A stretch of DNA of 64,000 nt from Toxorhynchites rutilus septentrionalis. Taxonomy: Eukaryota > Arthropoda > Insecta > Diptera > Culicidae. The stretch covers positions 50,676,393-50,740,392 of the forward strand of contig NC_073746.1 of NCBI RefSeq assembly GCF_029784135.1, in the 5' to 3' direction. The position numbers and the translations under genes are program-made. Positions 21,638 to 32,935 of this stretch are shown here, piece by piece. The stretch's first letter is position 1. Each line of letters starts with the position of its first letter. Under the pieces are notes generated by a model. The model did no database searches. It saw nothing but the letters and a program-made list of their open reading frames with translations, and had not been told where the DNA came from.

Positions 21638-23026
21638 GGCCATCTACACACTGGTCAACTGAAAATGAACCTCAACCTGTTTTTATCTCAGCTGTCAAAC
21701 TTGAACTCAACTTGCAGCCGCACACTAAGCAACCTGAAGTACGCAACTTGGGATTGACAGGAATCGTGACAGCCTAAGGTGGGCCAACTTGCTAAAACCA
21801 CTTTTCAACCATCTTGGAAGTCTACTGTGTTTTATTTGTAAACAATACACAATACGCTTGTGCCCAAGCTCGCTTGTGATCAGTCTGTCTCTTTCATGCT
21901 TCAAGCAAACAATTCCCCTTTTGTTTCCTTCCGTACTGTTTTCATATACCGCTCCCCTAACCAACTTAGTGACGAAACGGCCTCACCTTAGGATATACTT
22001 CTAAGCGCCTTGGAAATCGTTAAGTTTTCATCCGTCATAATAAGTTGGCAGTGATGCCGTTCCTCTATCTACTGAAAGAAATCATATAAGAAGCAATTTA
22101 TGAAAAATGTTTTCCAAAAAAATACAAATATAACTTTACATGAGATTTTTCTTAACATGAGCGAAATTAGGAAACAAAAGAAGGGTCGGACTCGATCATC
22201 CGGAGTATTTAATTTATTTCACTCCGGATAAAAAGGTATGGCAACATTTTGTGGTGGCGGCCATTTTGGATTTTCATTTTTATAAAAAACTGTGTTCTAC
22301 CAGTCAAGCACTTTCATTTGATATTCAAATTGATGGGGTTCTGAGAAAATATGTAATCCACCATTTTGTAGGGGCCAACATTTTGGATTTGCATTTTTCA
22401 TAAATAACTGTGTTCTACTAGTCAATCCCTTTCATTTGCTACCCATATTGATGGGGTTCTGAGAAAATATGTAATCCACCATTTTGTAGCGGCCGCCATT
22501 TTGGATTTGCATTTTTCATAAATAACTGTGTTCTACTAGTCAATCCCTTTCATTTGCTACCCATATTGATGGGGTGGTAAAAAAATATATATCTGACACC
22601 ATCTTTATATTTGTTCAATAATATAACTTTAAACTTTAAACTTATATAATAATTATTGAAAACCTTGAAGAACCTATCAAGCATTGTTCAACATTAAGTA
22701 ATGCATTTTAGTTTCCTTCAATATTATTGTGTAGACATTTAGATACATTTTTTCGTACCATGTGAAACTTCTGAAAAAACCACCTGGCATCCATGATTGA
22801 AACTCAACGAAACAAGAAATCGAAATGTCAACAGCAATTGAACGAAAAGGTTGCCGACACAAATCGCGCGCGACTCGACATGCTAGGTTGCTTCCAACGG
22901 GTTGAGTCAATCTTGTCAACTGGTTGCCCAGTGTGCGGACTACCATTTGATTACACATGCTCTCAACTTTTTTGCGACATTCGTTAAGTTGGTTTCCACC
23001 CTAGGTTGCATAGTGTGTAGATGGCC
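21638..23026. mobile_element. PIF/Harbinger-like non-autonomous element inserted in ORF2 of copy 2
   Basis: A 1389-bp insertion with 15-bp perfect TIRs GGCCATCTACACACT at both ends. The target TTA is duplicated at 21635-21637 and 23027-23029; removing the element and one TTA restores the ORF2 sequence seen in copy 1. A 3-bp TTA/TAA target is typical of PIF/Harbinger. No transposase is recognisable in it. The interior carries a roughly 118-bp tandem repeat (about 22244-22580). The presence in a dated insertion site makes its boundaries unusually certain. Confidence 0.9.
22244..22580 (-). repeat. Tandem repeat, about 118 bp x 3, CCATTTTGTAG family
   Basis: Three units aligned on CATTTTG(T) at about 22245, 22361 and 22479, each containing GGCCGCCATTTTGGATTT or a variant, ACTGTGTTCTAC(T/C)AGTCAA and TTGATGGGGTT. 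The second and third units are almost identical. The reverse complement of the same unit forms the array at 59500-59890. Confidence 0.85.
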
Positions 23027-23639
23027 TTAATCTTGCCGACAACAATCTTTGTGTTTGTGGCCATGGTTACCACGACATCGAGCACGTTGTTTGGTCGTGC
23101 GAGCTGTATCTTGTCGCCAGATCGAATTTAGAAGACACCCTTCGGGCCCGAGGAAGACAGCCCATGGTGCCGGTGAGAGACGTGTTGGCTCGGTTAGACC
23201 TTGACTACATGTCCTAAATATATGTATTCCTTAAAGTTATCGATCTTCGTGTGTGATTGTCCTTATACCCTTAGTTTTTCCTTTTCCTTTTCCTTTGTGA
23301 GAGATCGGATCCCTTCTTAAGAATAAGATGAAATGTAAATACATATTAGATATAAGATAGGTTTAAGAATTGAGTGTGATGAGTGTGATTGAGTGTGTGA
23401 GTGTGATCATTGTCAATATATCCTCATATCCCCTCCTTTTCCTGAAGAAAATATGTCACCCTTCTAAACTCGAGTCGACCGCGAGTAATCGGTTTCCTAT
23501 ATTATTAACATTAGAATTAAGGAAAAATGTATATATACTAGTAACAATACAGTAAGGAGTTCGGCTCCTTTAAACCTATGTAACTGAGCCTGTAAAAATA
23601 AACGATTTAAATAAATTTAAAAAAAATAAAATCTTCTCC

Positions 23640-24017
23640 CCCTTATGTTACGTAACGCTAATCTTTACACAAAGTCAAAGTCGTTCGTTCAACATAAAAA
23701 ATAGATATCTGCCAAGGTCGGAATCAAATATTCTTACGGAAGTTCATTATATGCAAGTAGTAGTGATGCGTTCAAAGAACAGTGTTTTCCAGGACGAGCT
23801 GCAACGCACATTGAACCACTGTATTAAACTGCTTCAGCATTACCAAGGTGCCCTAGCATCCTGCGATAACAGACAGAATAAGCTATTGCTAACCTTTTAT
23901 TGCCCAGGTGTACAAGAACTTGATCCAAAAAGCATGAAACTTTCTAGTCCATCTGAGTTTGTTCCGAAACGGGGGGAAACGCAATATTTTGGTTTGGAAT
24001 TCTTTGGAAGTTGAGAT
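23640..24017. other. Non-coding segment with an 87-codon ORF of unknown nature
   Basis: An ORF at 23751-24014 (+) has no domain or motif I recognise; its composition is ordinary. I do not call it a gene. Confidence 0.3.
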
Positions 24018-24640
24018 ATCTAACGTATGAAATTTCATACGCTGAGCGGATACAGTATCCAAAATGGAAATCATTTGAATATCGATCAAAACGGTTTTAT
24101 TTCATAAAATTGAACTTCAACAACCATTTTCAATCAATCAGAATGAATTGTAAGCTCCTCCGGATTATAGGGAAGCTGATATATCCTATTGAGAAAAAAA
24201 TATACCGTAGTTGCACAGCGTATGAAATTTCATACGCTCAAAAGTAAACATAGATTTTTTTTTGCGGTTTCATAATTTTCTTCGGATTTTTTACTAGATA
24301 TCATTTTTCACACTCGTCTAGTAGTGTTGTGTCACAGATTTGAGCAATTTAGAATCCTTTAAGAGGTAAAACTTTGATAAATTTATGTTTCTTTTGCGAC
24401 TCCATTAAACTCGAACTTTGCAAGCTTCAATACACAACAAAACAACAAAAATTACAGATAACATGACACTGTAATAAACACTCTTAACACTTTAGTTTAA
24501 GGAGTTCGGCTCCTTTAAACCTATGTAACTGAGCCTGTAAAAATAAATGATTTAAATTAAAAAAAAAACACTTTAGTTTCATCAAAAACAGTTTCTCAAA
24601 AACGGGCATTTTTGCGTATTAAATTTCATACGCTGGGTAC
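24018..24640. repeat. Repeat with palindromic GCGTATGAAATTTCATACGC motifs
   Basis: A perfect 18-bp palindrome CGTATGAAATTTCATACG lies at 24024-24041, its 20-bp version GCGTATGAAATTTCATACGC at 24218-24237, and an imperfect third (GCGTATTAAATTTCATACGC) at about 24614-24633, shortly before a GGGTTAA end. The spacing suggests a MITE-like element whose ends are themselves palindromic. The 68-bp LINE micro-copy sits within it. Confidence 0.55.
24499..24566 (+). mobile_element. 68-bp 5'-truncated LINE copy (I-clade, same family as copies 1 and 2)
   Basis: Only the last bases of the LINE: AAGGAGTTCGGCTCCTTTAA, then CCTATGTAACTGAGCCTGTA, AAAATAAA and an A-run. A 13-bp TSD AACACTTTAGTTT flanks it at 24486-24498 and 24567-24579. 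It starts right at the terminal stem-loop, so reverse transcription stopped almost immediately. Closest to copy 2 in sequence. Confidence 0.92.
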
Positions 24641-26500
24641 TAATGGGTTAAGCAGGCATGACAAAATATCTGTGGTTTAGGTCTGAAAAATTATTTTTAT
24701 CTTAGCTTTTTCTAAAAAAAACTGTATTGAAACCTGTATTAGGTTGTAGTCCAATTTTCAAGCATAATTTCAGCTTTAGTATCATTGATTGGCATGGAAA
24801 CTATTGATTAGACGATGTTGATGATATCCACGTAATGCTAGGAAATATATACACTGTAGTAAAATACATTACTTTATTGAGGTGCAATGGAAATTTATTC
24901 GGTTACCAGGGGATGCTTGTCTACATTGGGCAACGTTGAAGGTATTTATTTTTATTTTTATAATATATTTCAGGTACACACAAAAATGGTATAGGTAGTA
25001 ATGAATTAAAACGTAGCATAATAAGGCTAAAATGGAGAACTGTTAACGCTAGAGATGGGCACATAAAGTTACTATACAGCCAATGCTTAGGATGTGGACA
25101 GGACAGGTTTTTTTTTCATTCTAAGCTAATTAATTGTTGTCTTTATTGATTATTCTATTTTTTATTCAAAATTTAGTCGTCCAACCATTTAATGGTTCAG
25201 CAGATGGTCCTTAAAGCTATTGTTTCCTTCTCGCCCAGTTCAGTAGCTTCTATTTTTACATCTTCAACACCTACGTAGACGCTTTTCTAAATCTCCAAAG
25301 TATGGTCCTGGAACATCAGATTTTATGTATTATTCTTGGCATTATATTCAAGAAAGTAAGATAAAGTGTTCTGGTGTCCAAATTAATTTGAGTGAATTCA
25401 GGTGTTTCAGTTTCAGTTTTGTTCAATTCAACAATCAATAGCAAAACGTAGTTCAAAAAACAGTAAAATAGAATTTCGGACGTAGTTGGAATAACTGTTG
25501 GTTATATTTAACGACGGATTCCAGTGAGAGCGGGGGAATTCAGCATTTTCAATGGTTCGAGCTTCAATATTTCCCGAACTGATGTAATCCCTTCTTTTCG
25601 CTTTGGATGTGCTTTTTCAATTCATTTGAAAAATAAACTTTGAAAGGAAATAAATTTTCAGGACAGTATGAGTGCACTTCTGAAATTTACATTTTCTCTA
25701 CTTTATTAGGAAAAGGATAAACGATGTTATTAAACATTGTAATATGTATCTACAGATTCTTGATTTGAAATCTGTAGCGTCATACAGATTATTATGTAGA
25801 TACGGTAACTCTGTTCGAGATGCATCTATCGGCGTTTTATCATCTTGGCTCAGAAAACACACCTCATTCGGTCCCAGAATCTAAGCTAGCTGCTCAAGCA
25901 TATAGGGCCACGTGAATTTTTTTTTTTTATGAATAATATACTTTTAAATTTAACTATAAACACCATCCAGTCATTTGGATCACGTAGCCCATACTCGTAA
26001 AAGAAAGTTGTCAATGTCATGCAGTTCTCATAAAAATCATAGAGTGAAATATTGAAATCTTTACGAGAAACAAGGTCACTCGAACACCACTTACAAGGAT
26101 AGTTTACCCGAATGGTAAACAATCTCGAAAGAGAGAAATATTTTTAAAAAATTGGTAATGATCCTGATAGTAAATTAAAATCAGTTGAACACCATCCGAC
26201 AGAGAAGCTCATTTGTCAAAGAAGGAATATTTTGCTGTAATTATTGAATTAGATTATTTAAGTTCGCTGTTTAAATTGTTGTAAGTTCGTCCAATTCAAA
26301 TATTTAAAACGAAAAAAAACGCAAAAGAACAGATCTCTTTTAGTCAGGTCGGCATACGTTTGTCCGGTATTTTACTTGAGTGCGGTTTTTTTCATTTCAG
26401 CGAAGTTTCCAGCGTGATTTCAAATTTCCTTATTATAATCTTCATTTTACTTCGTGTTTTTGTTGCTCTCTCATGATTCGACATAACATACAGACAATCC
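24641..26500. other. No feature recognised
   Basis: About 1.9 kb of AT-rich sequence. A T-tract at 25917-25930 could be the inverted poly(A) of an old retroelement, but no TSD was found. Short ORFs only. Confidence 0.35.
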
Positions 26501-26892
26501 TTTTTTGTGAAAGGGATAGAGACCGCACAAAAAAATCGCACTAAAAATCGTACTAAACTTCACCAGTAGCTTCAAAAAATTGTGTTCGCTTCACATTTTG
26601 AAATAAAAAACCACCGCATAGGATAGAGACCGCATATAAAAAGTTTCATTAAGAAAATAGCCCAAATCCTAATGATTCCATTCGTAATGGGAATTAGCTG
26701 TAGTCCATGTAGAGCGATGAAATACATATCAAAGATAGAAAAATAAAATAAATGATCGATGTTTTAATTTTTTTTAAAAAAAAGCGCACAAAAAAATCGC
26801 TCGAGATTTTTGATGAATTTTTTGTGCGATCGCACAAGAAATCGCTAAAAAAAAAAATCGCATAAAAAACCGCACAAAAACAGGTTTTACTG
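26500..26892. repeat. Degenerate TIR repeat rich in CGCACAAAAAAATCGC
   Basis: Repeats of CGCACAAAAAAATCGC and its complement occur at about 26524, 26785 and 26820-26880, with a foldback around 26786-26830. The right end reads CACAAAAACAGGTTTTACTG followed by TA at 26893-26894; its complement CAGTAAAACCTGTTTTTGTG looks like a pogo/mariner-type terminus with a TA target. The left end was not found. Confidence 0.45.
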
Positions 26893-26985
26893 TAATTTGA
26901 TTTGTCGGATTTTTTCCTTCTGCACACGAGTAAACGTTACATTCGGGTAAATATGCATCGGGTAAACGTGTTTCGGGTGAATGTG

Positions 26986-27560
26986 ACACAACCGTTGAAG
27001 ATATCAAGAACAATTAAGGCAAACCCGGGACTTTCGGACTACGACATCGCTAAAAAACATAACTCTAACTAGGCAAGCAACTAAACATCACGCTGAAGCA
27101 AAATCTGGTGACCAAAAGACGCACTCGAAAGATGTACAAGGTTTTGACGAAGGATACATGCCAATGAATGATGAAACGTTAGTGAATATGAATTGTGGAC
27201 AACTCCCAGGCCTTAAATTCTGTAAGGCCACTACCAGAGGAGATGCCCCCCGCAAATTCCAGTTCGTTTTTCCTTATAGATCCGCCAAAATTTTTAAAAT
27301 TTGGCAAGCTGCAGCTGTGAATAAAAAAGCGAGCTTCTCGTCACAAGCAAGACAATGGTCTTGAAAAGGTATAGGGAGAAGTACATGCATAAATATCTCC
27401 TTCCGTTTTTTAAAACTCAATCGAAAAGTATTGGGCAATGTCAAGCGGAAGTTGAAGAAGAATGCTAAAGTGACTCGGAATGCTGCAGATATGAAGAGAT
27501 CGTAAAATAACTGGCTACTGAGGTTAACCAAGAGAGAGAGAGTTCAAACTTTGATGGAGG
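26986..27560 (+). pseudogene. ITmD37E-like mariner transposase remnant, copy 1
   Basis: A frameshifted transposase. Recognisable pieces in order: RTIKANPGLSDYDIAKK at about 27008-27060; MNDETLVNMNCGQLPGLKF from about 27161 (MDDETYVK-like, first catalytic Asp replaced by Asn); and IWQAAAVNKKASF at about 27298. Past 27420, shifted frames resemble the conserved KYW and KLKKN region. These motifs match the mosquito ITmD37E family (IS630-Tc1-mariner). The 5' part is missing: the sequence joins ATTCGGGTAAA-type simple repeats just upstream. No TIR pair found. Confidence 0.7.
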
Positions 27561-28030
27561 AATCTGAAGAAAAGTACGAAACTTCATCAAAACTGTAACG
27601 GAACGGATATAAAAATTCGTTTTCTACCTTTTACCAATCCTGAGATTTTGCAATTTTGGATTGTAAATGAATCCAGCCTTACCTCTTTTTTTCAATAGAC
27701 GTTCTAACTTTCTTATACTTTCTGTTATCATTTTCGATAACATTCTTTGTTTTTTTTTGCTTTCCTTCTTAACAGCGAATGTTCGTTATTGTTTACCTAT
27801 ATGTTCTCCAACATTTTTAACGCTTCTTCTTCATTGACCAAATACTACCGCGATGAAAAATGACATTTCCTGAATATCTGAACGCACTGTTTATTTTACT
27901 CTAGCGCTACGAGAGGTCAGATCTGGAATGTTTTTCGCAACAGCAGTTAGTTTTCAAATACTTCCTCTTTCAGTGCTGAAAAGTTCGTCACGATTCCTTT
28001 CATTTTCAAAGAATTTCTTTTTGATGGAAG
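27561..28030. other. Non-coding spacer
   Basis: AT-rich, T-tract bearing; may include the decayed ends of the two flanking transposase remnants. Nothing else supported. Confidence 0.35.
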
Positions 28031-28238
28031 CCGCGAACCGAGAATTAATATTGTACACCCACTTCGAAAATTCGACAGTTAAAAAATCGCGAAGCGTTGA
28101 AATTGGCTAAATCGACCGTATGCAGCTCAACATTTCTCAAAAATTTCCGAGAGTGGCATACTATCGACCGGCAGGATCATGACAATTATCGTAATGGAAC
28201 TAAAGATCTGAAGCTGACTTTGAAGGTGCTAAGAGCTA

Positions 28239-29669
28239 CACTTCGTCCAACTTCTATAAGACCACCCTGATCATAGTTCGTTGCAACATAAACAGTTAGA
28301 ATTTCAACAAGATACATTCATAATTGTTGAATGTTCAGAATAAAGTATATTTAACATCAATTTCGTTCAAACGAGTTGTTTGTTTATTTATTGTGCTTAA
28401 ATATGATAATTTCAGCTGTCCATTTTCTATAAGACCATTTCAAAATTCATGAGTATTATCAATGAAAAACTCAAAACGATCGGCTGATTTACATGTCAAT
28501 AATTGGCAACTTTGCCATTTCAGCTAATAACCTGAAAAATTCGATATTTTTCCATGTTTGCGAAATTGCGACCTTGAACTCTTCAATCGTGGTGTATCGC
28601 TTTCCCTCAGTGTAGATTCTACGTACAAGGATCCCCCTAAGATTTTCAACAGGATTCAAGTCTGGAGAGCGTGCCGGCCAGTCCAAAAAATTAAGATTTT
28701 GGTCCTTAATCCATTGTCTAGTTTCCTTGCTGGTATGAATAATAGCATTGTTTTGCTGGAATGTGATTTTTTGTGATGATATCCACGTAAAAACGGTAAG
28801 AGAAAAGATTCCAGAACATGTATGTAATCCTTGAATGATGTGAAAGCTATCTTGAGCTTTCCGGTTGCACAGAATCCCGCCCAAACCACGCACGAGCCTC
28901 CGAATTCTTGGTTGAAAAATACTGTTCCTTCTTCCGTAAATCACGCCAATACCCGTTGAAACCATCAGGACCATCCAAATTGAACTGAAGATAACCTTTA
29001 CATTGAAGAACTTTTCGTTATGGTATATAGTAAAATGTATTCTTTTGGAAACATTCTTTGTCACAACATACCATGTCGCACTGTTGGTTCATGTGAGGTT
29101 TGGCAAAACACAGACGTCTTCCGATGTGAGATAGTGTAAGATGAGGAGTTTTAACCTTTTAAGTCCTTTTTATGTGAGGATTTTTTACCAAAGTTTGATG
29201 AATTGTCACCCGAGTAACAATTGAATTGAAATATTGCTGTATTTGCATAAGCGATTTTCAGATTCCTTTTTATTGTATCCTTGAAGATTCGCCAAATAAT
29301 TAAGCACTACTTGATGGGATCGTCCAATCCGACGAACAATTTCTCCGATACCAACATTTTCTTGGTGGCATGCATCGATTTGTCTCCCTTCTCTCTCCGT
29401 GAGGACCTTTCCATTCGGCAATTTTCCAAATTTATTGATCAAAACAACTAAAACAACGAAAGATGTAACGGGTCTTATAGAATCTTGACACTTGAAAAAT
29501 AGAGAAATATTCGTTTACGCCCAGCGCTTGCACACACACATATGGACATCATGCAATGTATGGTAGACACCAATACCTACACACTAGAATATAAATCGAA
29601 GCATTATTTCTTTACAATGACACAAAGCAGCAAGATCATCACCTGGTCTTATAGAAGTTGGACAGAGTG
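28239..29669 (-). mobile_element. Tc1-like transposon, inactive, inserted in ITmD37E copy 2
   Basis: A 1431-bp element. The left end CACTTCGTCCAACTTCTATA and the reverse complement of the right end CACTCTGTCCAACTTCTATA match at all but two positions, continuing into AGACCA. TA flanks both sides (28237-28238 and 29670-29671). The transposase gene lies on the minus strand inside. Secondary inward copies of the TATAAGACC motif occur near 28425 and 29465, resembling IR/DR-type ends of some Tc1 elements. Confidence 0.88.
28489..29442 (-). pseudogene. Tc1-like transposase, frameshifted
   Basis: The N-terminal block (29206-29442) has a paired-type HTH with KVLTEREGRQIDACHQEN and EIVRRIGRSHQVVLNYL. 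The C-terminal DDE part (28489-29064) contains QQNNAIIHTSKETRQWIKDQ, then LDWPARSPDLNPVEN. The QQ-N-NA position is Asn where Tc1 transposases have Asp; the spacing from it to the Glu of PVEN is 34 residues, the D34E signature. VWAGFCATGKLKIAF is in another frame, so at least one frameshift lies between. The missing Asp and the frameshift mean it is inactive. Length and layout fit a 340-residue Tc1 protein. Confidence 0.85.
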
Positions 29670-30409
29670 TATTAGGGTAAACTCAGGGCTGTCGGATTAT
29701 GATATCGTCAAGAAATTTAATGCCAGCCAAAGCACCATCAGAAGGAATTGTCTGCGAGAAGGACTTCGATCTTTTCGGGCCAGTAAGCAAATAAAGAAAA
29801 TGGACACTGGAGCAGAATCCAAAGGCCAAAAGACTCGCTCGGAGGATGAACAATGAGGCTCTTACGAAGTATGAAAGATGCATTTTCATGGACGACGAAT
29901 TATATGCAGCATCCCGGACAAAAGGTCTATAAATCCACAGATCGACGTGATGTCCGTAGAAAGTTTTTTTTTTTTATTATAAATTCGCAAGAAAGCTTAT
30001 AATCCACAGCAGAAAAACAGAAAAAGAGAAGAAAAAAAATAAAACAGAGTTTCGTGACAAACAATAGATTCCAAAATGTACAAGCAGGAGTGCTCGAAGA
30101 ACCGTATTCTCCCGCACAATAAACTCACAATAGATCTGTATAGTTTTAGTCTAATTTGGCAAGCTGCCACTACAACGAAGAAGTACTACAGTGGGGTGGA
30201 TTTTATATTTCAACGATATCAATCCACTCAACTGCCCTCAATTCCGCCCATTTGAAAAATATTGGGCAATTGGCAAATAGAAGTTGAAGAAGAGTGGAAA
30301 GGTTCCTCAGGATGCAACATATATGAAGAGACGGTGGAAAACATGACCGCTCAGATTAGCCAACAGTGGTTTCAAACACGTAATTCTAAAAGATTAAAAG
30401 AATGTTTTT

Positions 30410-32935
30410 TCTAGTTTCAATGGAAATTTAACAAATAATGTGTCACATTTCCGACATTCAGTTTTTATATCACTCATCTGTCGCCTTATCTGATGGAATA
30501 TAAGTTGCTCTGTCCATATCAGCAATGGTTTATATCCTTGAATTGCTCATTTAATGTAACCATCCAAGTGAAAAGAAAAGAGTTCGGATACTCAAACCTA
30601 CTGCGTCATTCATTAGCTTTCTACTCTATACATTTTGAATTTACCGATTCATAACCAGAAAACAGAACACAAAAGCAATATGAGTAGTTCTCATTATCGT
30701 TTTTCTGTTAGTATCAGTTATATTTTTATATAGTTTCAACTCCTAGAAGAAAAATTCCACCGGAAATTCCTGTTCCCACCAATAGGAATAAAAATATTTA
30801 TCGTTTCCTGTTCCTCCATGAAGTATACTTGAACACAAAGAGCGGACCGGAAGGCTCCTCAAGTTTTATCCTTCTATCCCACCACCAAGCTTTCTTTAAC
30901 AAAAGAATCATAGCCAGCCCACGTCCTGGAAAATTTTCAGTACAAACAGCCCCTAGTCGATGCTCGTTAATCACGAAGTAGCTAATCTAATTTCCCAAAG
31001 CAAATAAAAGGCGAACGCTTCATGAATTATTTACCAACAATATTTCGACGCTATCCTTCACTTTTCGTTCGGCGTGGCCCGAAGGTTCATTCCACTCCGG
31101 CGGAGCAAGTGAGTGGTGACTTTCAAAACTAGTGTCCACCTACTCTCCACCTTCCTCCGGTGACCGTAAGATCCTGTTCTTCGACATTGCAGGTATTATC
31201 GTCTACCGCCGAAAGTGGGTTTTGGGGCATCATGAAATCAATACCGACTAACATCAAAGGGTACAATTTACTTACAAAACATTACTGCGGCTATTAGCTA
31301 GCCGGGAACAACCTCTGGTAAACTCACAATTACGTCCCGGGTTTATGGTCACACGACGCTTTCGTATGCTTTCACTGCACCGAGAGGCGGAACAGTCTGC
31401 CGGTGAGGGATGGGAAACGTCGTGAAAACAATTACACGTTTGTGATTTTACGAGTAATTCCCTTCTATAAATGTCTCGGAGGAAGTATATTGCCCGGACG
31501 ATAATGTTAATGCATTTGTCCCGTCCCGTCTCGGGTACGGGCGGAGCTGTCCGACGGAATGTCGCGCCGAAAGCGCACAGACAGACGTATTCGAAGGGGT
31601 CGGATGTATTTTATTAATTTTTCCCAGCCAACAATTTTGAGACAATGGCAGTTTTTGATAACATTTTGAATAAATGATGCGGTGAAAGGATTGCCCCGCA
31701 GAGCCATTCCATTTAATTCGAAATGAGGGGGCACCATTTTTGGGGGCACCGTTATTTATTCAACAGATATCAAAGGGGCGTTCACCAGAGCGCCAGTTTT
31801 TGAGATTGGGCAAATGTTAGCTAACGAAATGAGAAATCATTCCATTTTAGTTTGCAATTAACGCTTATGAAATTAGCTTGAGAGGCGGTCACGGTGTTGA
31901 CTGTGTGTAGAGAATGGCGCGTCAAGCACGAAGACCAATTTTTATATTTTCCACAGCAGATTTCCTTCAGAAGAGGAAAAAAGTAAACATTGCTGGATAG
32001 TTTTTAGCGATTGTTGCTTTACTCAAAATAATTAATCTTCCGGTCAATTTTGAAGAAGATAACCATTACGATAAGTTCAACAAATTGTGGGGAGTTGTAT
32101 CCAAGACACGAACGCGTACGACGTAGGACTTCACCATTATTCCACATTCCTCAATAATTTCAATATATTTTAAGCAACCAATAAAAGTACCAAAAATCGG
32201 AATATTTATAAATATCGAGTGTCATGCATCATGTTGTTTAGTGTTGTCCCAGTGGTATAGCACTTATAGACATCTTCCGTGCAACGCAATTCGACTAGGA
32301 CCAAACAAGCGTCGCACAGAGAACGCACACGGTCCTAGCGCACACACATCGAAACATCGCGAGAAGATTGCTAGAAGATTGTTGCATCGGAACGGGACCG
32401 ATGCGCACGAGGGTTTTTGCTACATAATGTGGTGAAAAACGTTATGATTACGTCTGTATTGCCATGGCTCGGCTCGATGTGTTGATTGCAAAGCCGGATG
32501 CACGGCAAGAGAAAGATTCGCTCACCTCCACAGCTCGAGGGGAAACGAAAATGACACAAAACAAACAGAATATGCGATGTTAGCTGTTTTGGGTATAGAA
32601 AGAGACTGATTGATTGATTTGATTGTTTTTTTGCTATTATAGAGGCTTTTAACTGCGAAATTCAAAATGTACTGGTGATCCTTCGCTATCTAAAGCGGCA
32701 TTGAATCACTGAACTTACTGAAAAACTACATCTCCATGGCTCCTAAATAAAACGTTCCAAAAACACTTAAAACTGCATCAAATCCGAACCGAATCAGGTG
32801 CGGGGGTGGCGACGTTCACAGCATCCGCTGCGGGACAAACTTTTTCTTTCATTTTACCACTGAAGAACACAGCTCAGTCATCCTGCTAGTAACCAGATGA
32901 CAGCGGTAACGAAGCTTTCCGAATAGTGTCTGATT
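30410..32935. other. Mostly single-copy non-coding block
   Basis: More GC-balanced between about 30850 and 31750, and without recognisable repeats or protein domains, so probably host sequence. A small hairpin CTAGGACC...GGTCCTAG lies at 32295-32338. Position 32250 has a weak A-box-like AGTGGTATAGC, not enough for an RNA gene call. Confidence 0.35.

Larger units (their letters stand above)
18298..23256 (+). pseudogene. ORF2 of LINE copy 2, multiply broken
   Basis: Endonuclease domain intact at the N-terminus (QWNCRS, SDHLPI). Relative to copy 1: positions equivalent to 10542-10670 are deleted (129 bp, in frame); a short ACTTGAAA duplication at about 19197-19220 shifts the frame; TGA at 19297-19299 replaces TCG; two extra A at 19862-19871 shift the frame inside the RT domain; TAG at 20388-20390 and TGA at 20484-20486 replace Trp codons; and a TIR element splits the C-terminal part. 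The last segment resumes at 23027 with the CVCGHGYHDIEHVVWSC zinc motif and ends at TGA 23254-23256. It cannot make an active enzyme. Confidence 0.9.
16340..23627 (+). mobile_element. I-clade LINE copy 2, inactivated
   Basis: Same architecture as copy 1. It starts CATTC; the TSD is AAAATCCTCTCC (16328-16339) and AAAATCTTCTCC (23628-23639), 11 of 12 identical. The 5' UTR and first part of ORF1 differ clearly from copy 1, while everything from about 17645 on is nearly identical in DNA. Defects: a stop in ORF1, a 129-bp in-frame deletion, several frameshifts and stops in ORF2, and insertion of a 1389-bp TIR element at 21638-23026. Without that insert the element is about 5.9 kb. The decayed TSD agrees with an age greater than copy 1. 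Confidence 0.92.
28089..30405 (+). pseudogene. ITmD37E-like mariner transposase remnant, copy 2, split by a Tc1-like insertion
   Basis: The N-terminal part (28089-28236) reads REALKLAKSTV (28089-28121), an HTH-like block, and DRQDHDNYRNGTKDLK. It resumes at 29670-29672 after the Tc1-like element with RVNSGLSDYDIVKKF and STIRRNCLREGLRSFRASKQ. Joining the flanks through a single TA target keeps the frame open across the junction. Downstream, frameshifts follow; FMDDEL near 29888 retains the first catalytic Asp, then LIWQAATTTKK near 30150, CPQFRP-KYW-like and KLKKS-like segments to about 30405. A T-tract and unrelated sequence at about 29962-30150 interrupt it again. Non-functional. Closely similar to copy 1 at 26986. 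Confidence 0.8.

Noticed and set aside
23751..24014. 87-codon ORF as a small gene
   Set aside because: No recognisable motif or start context beyond chance; runs into a palindromic repeat.
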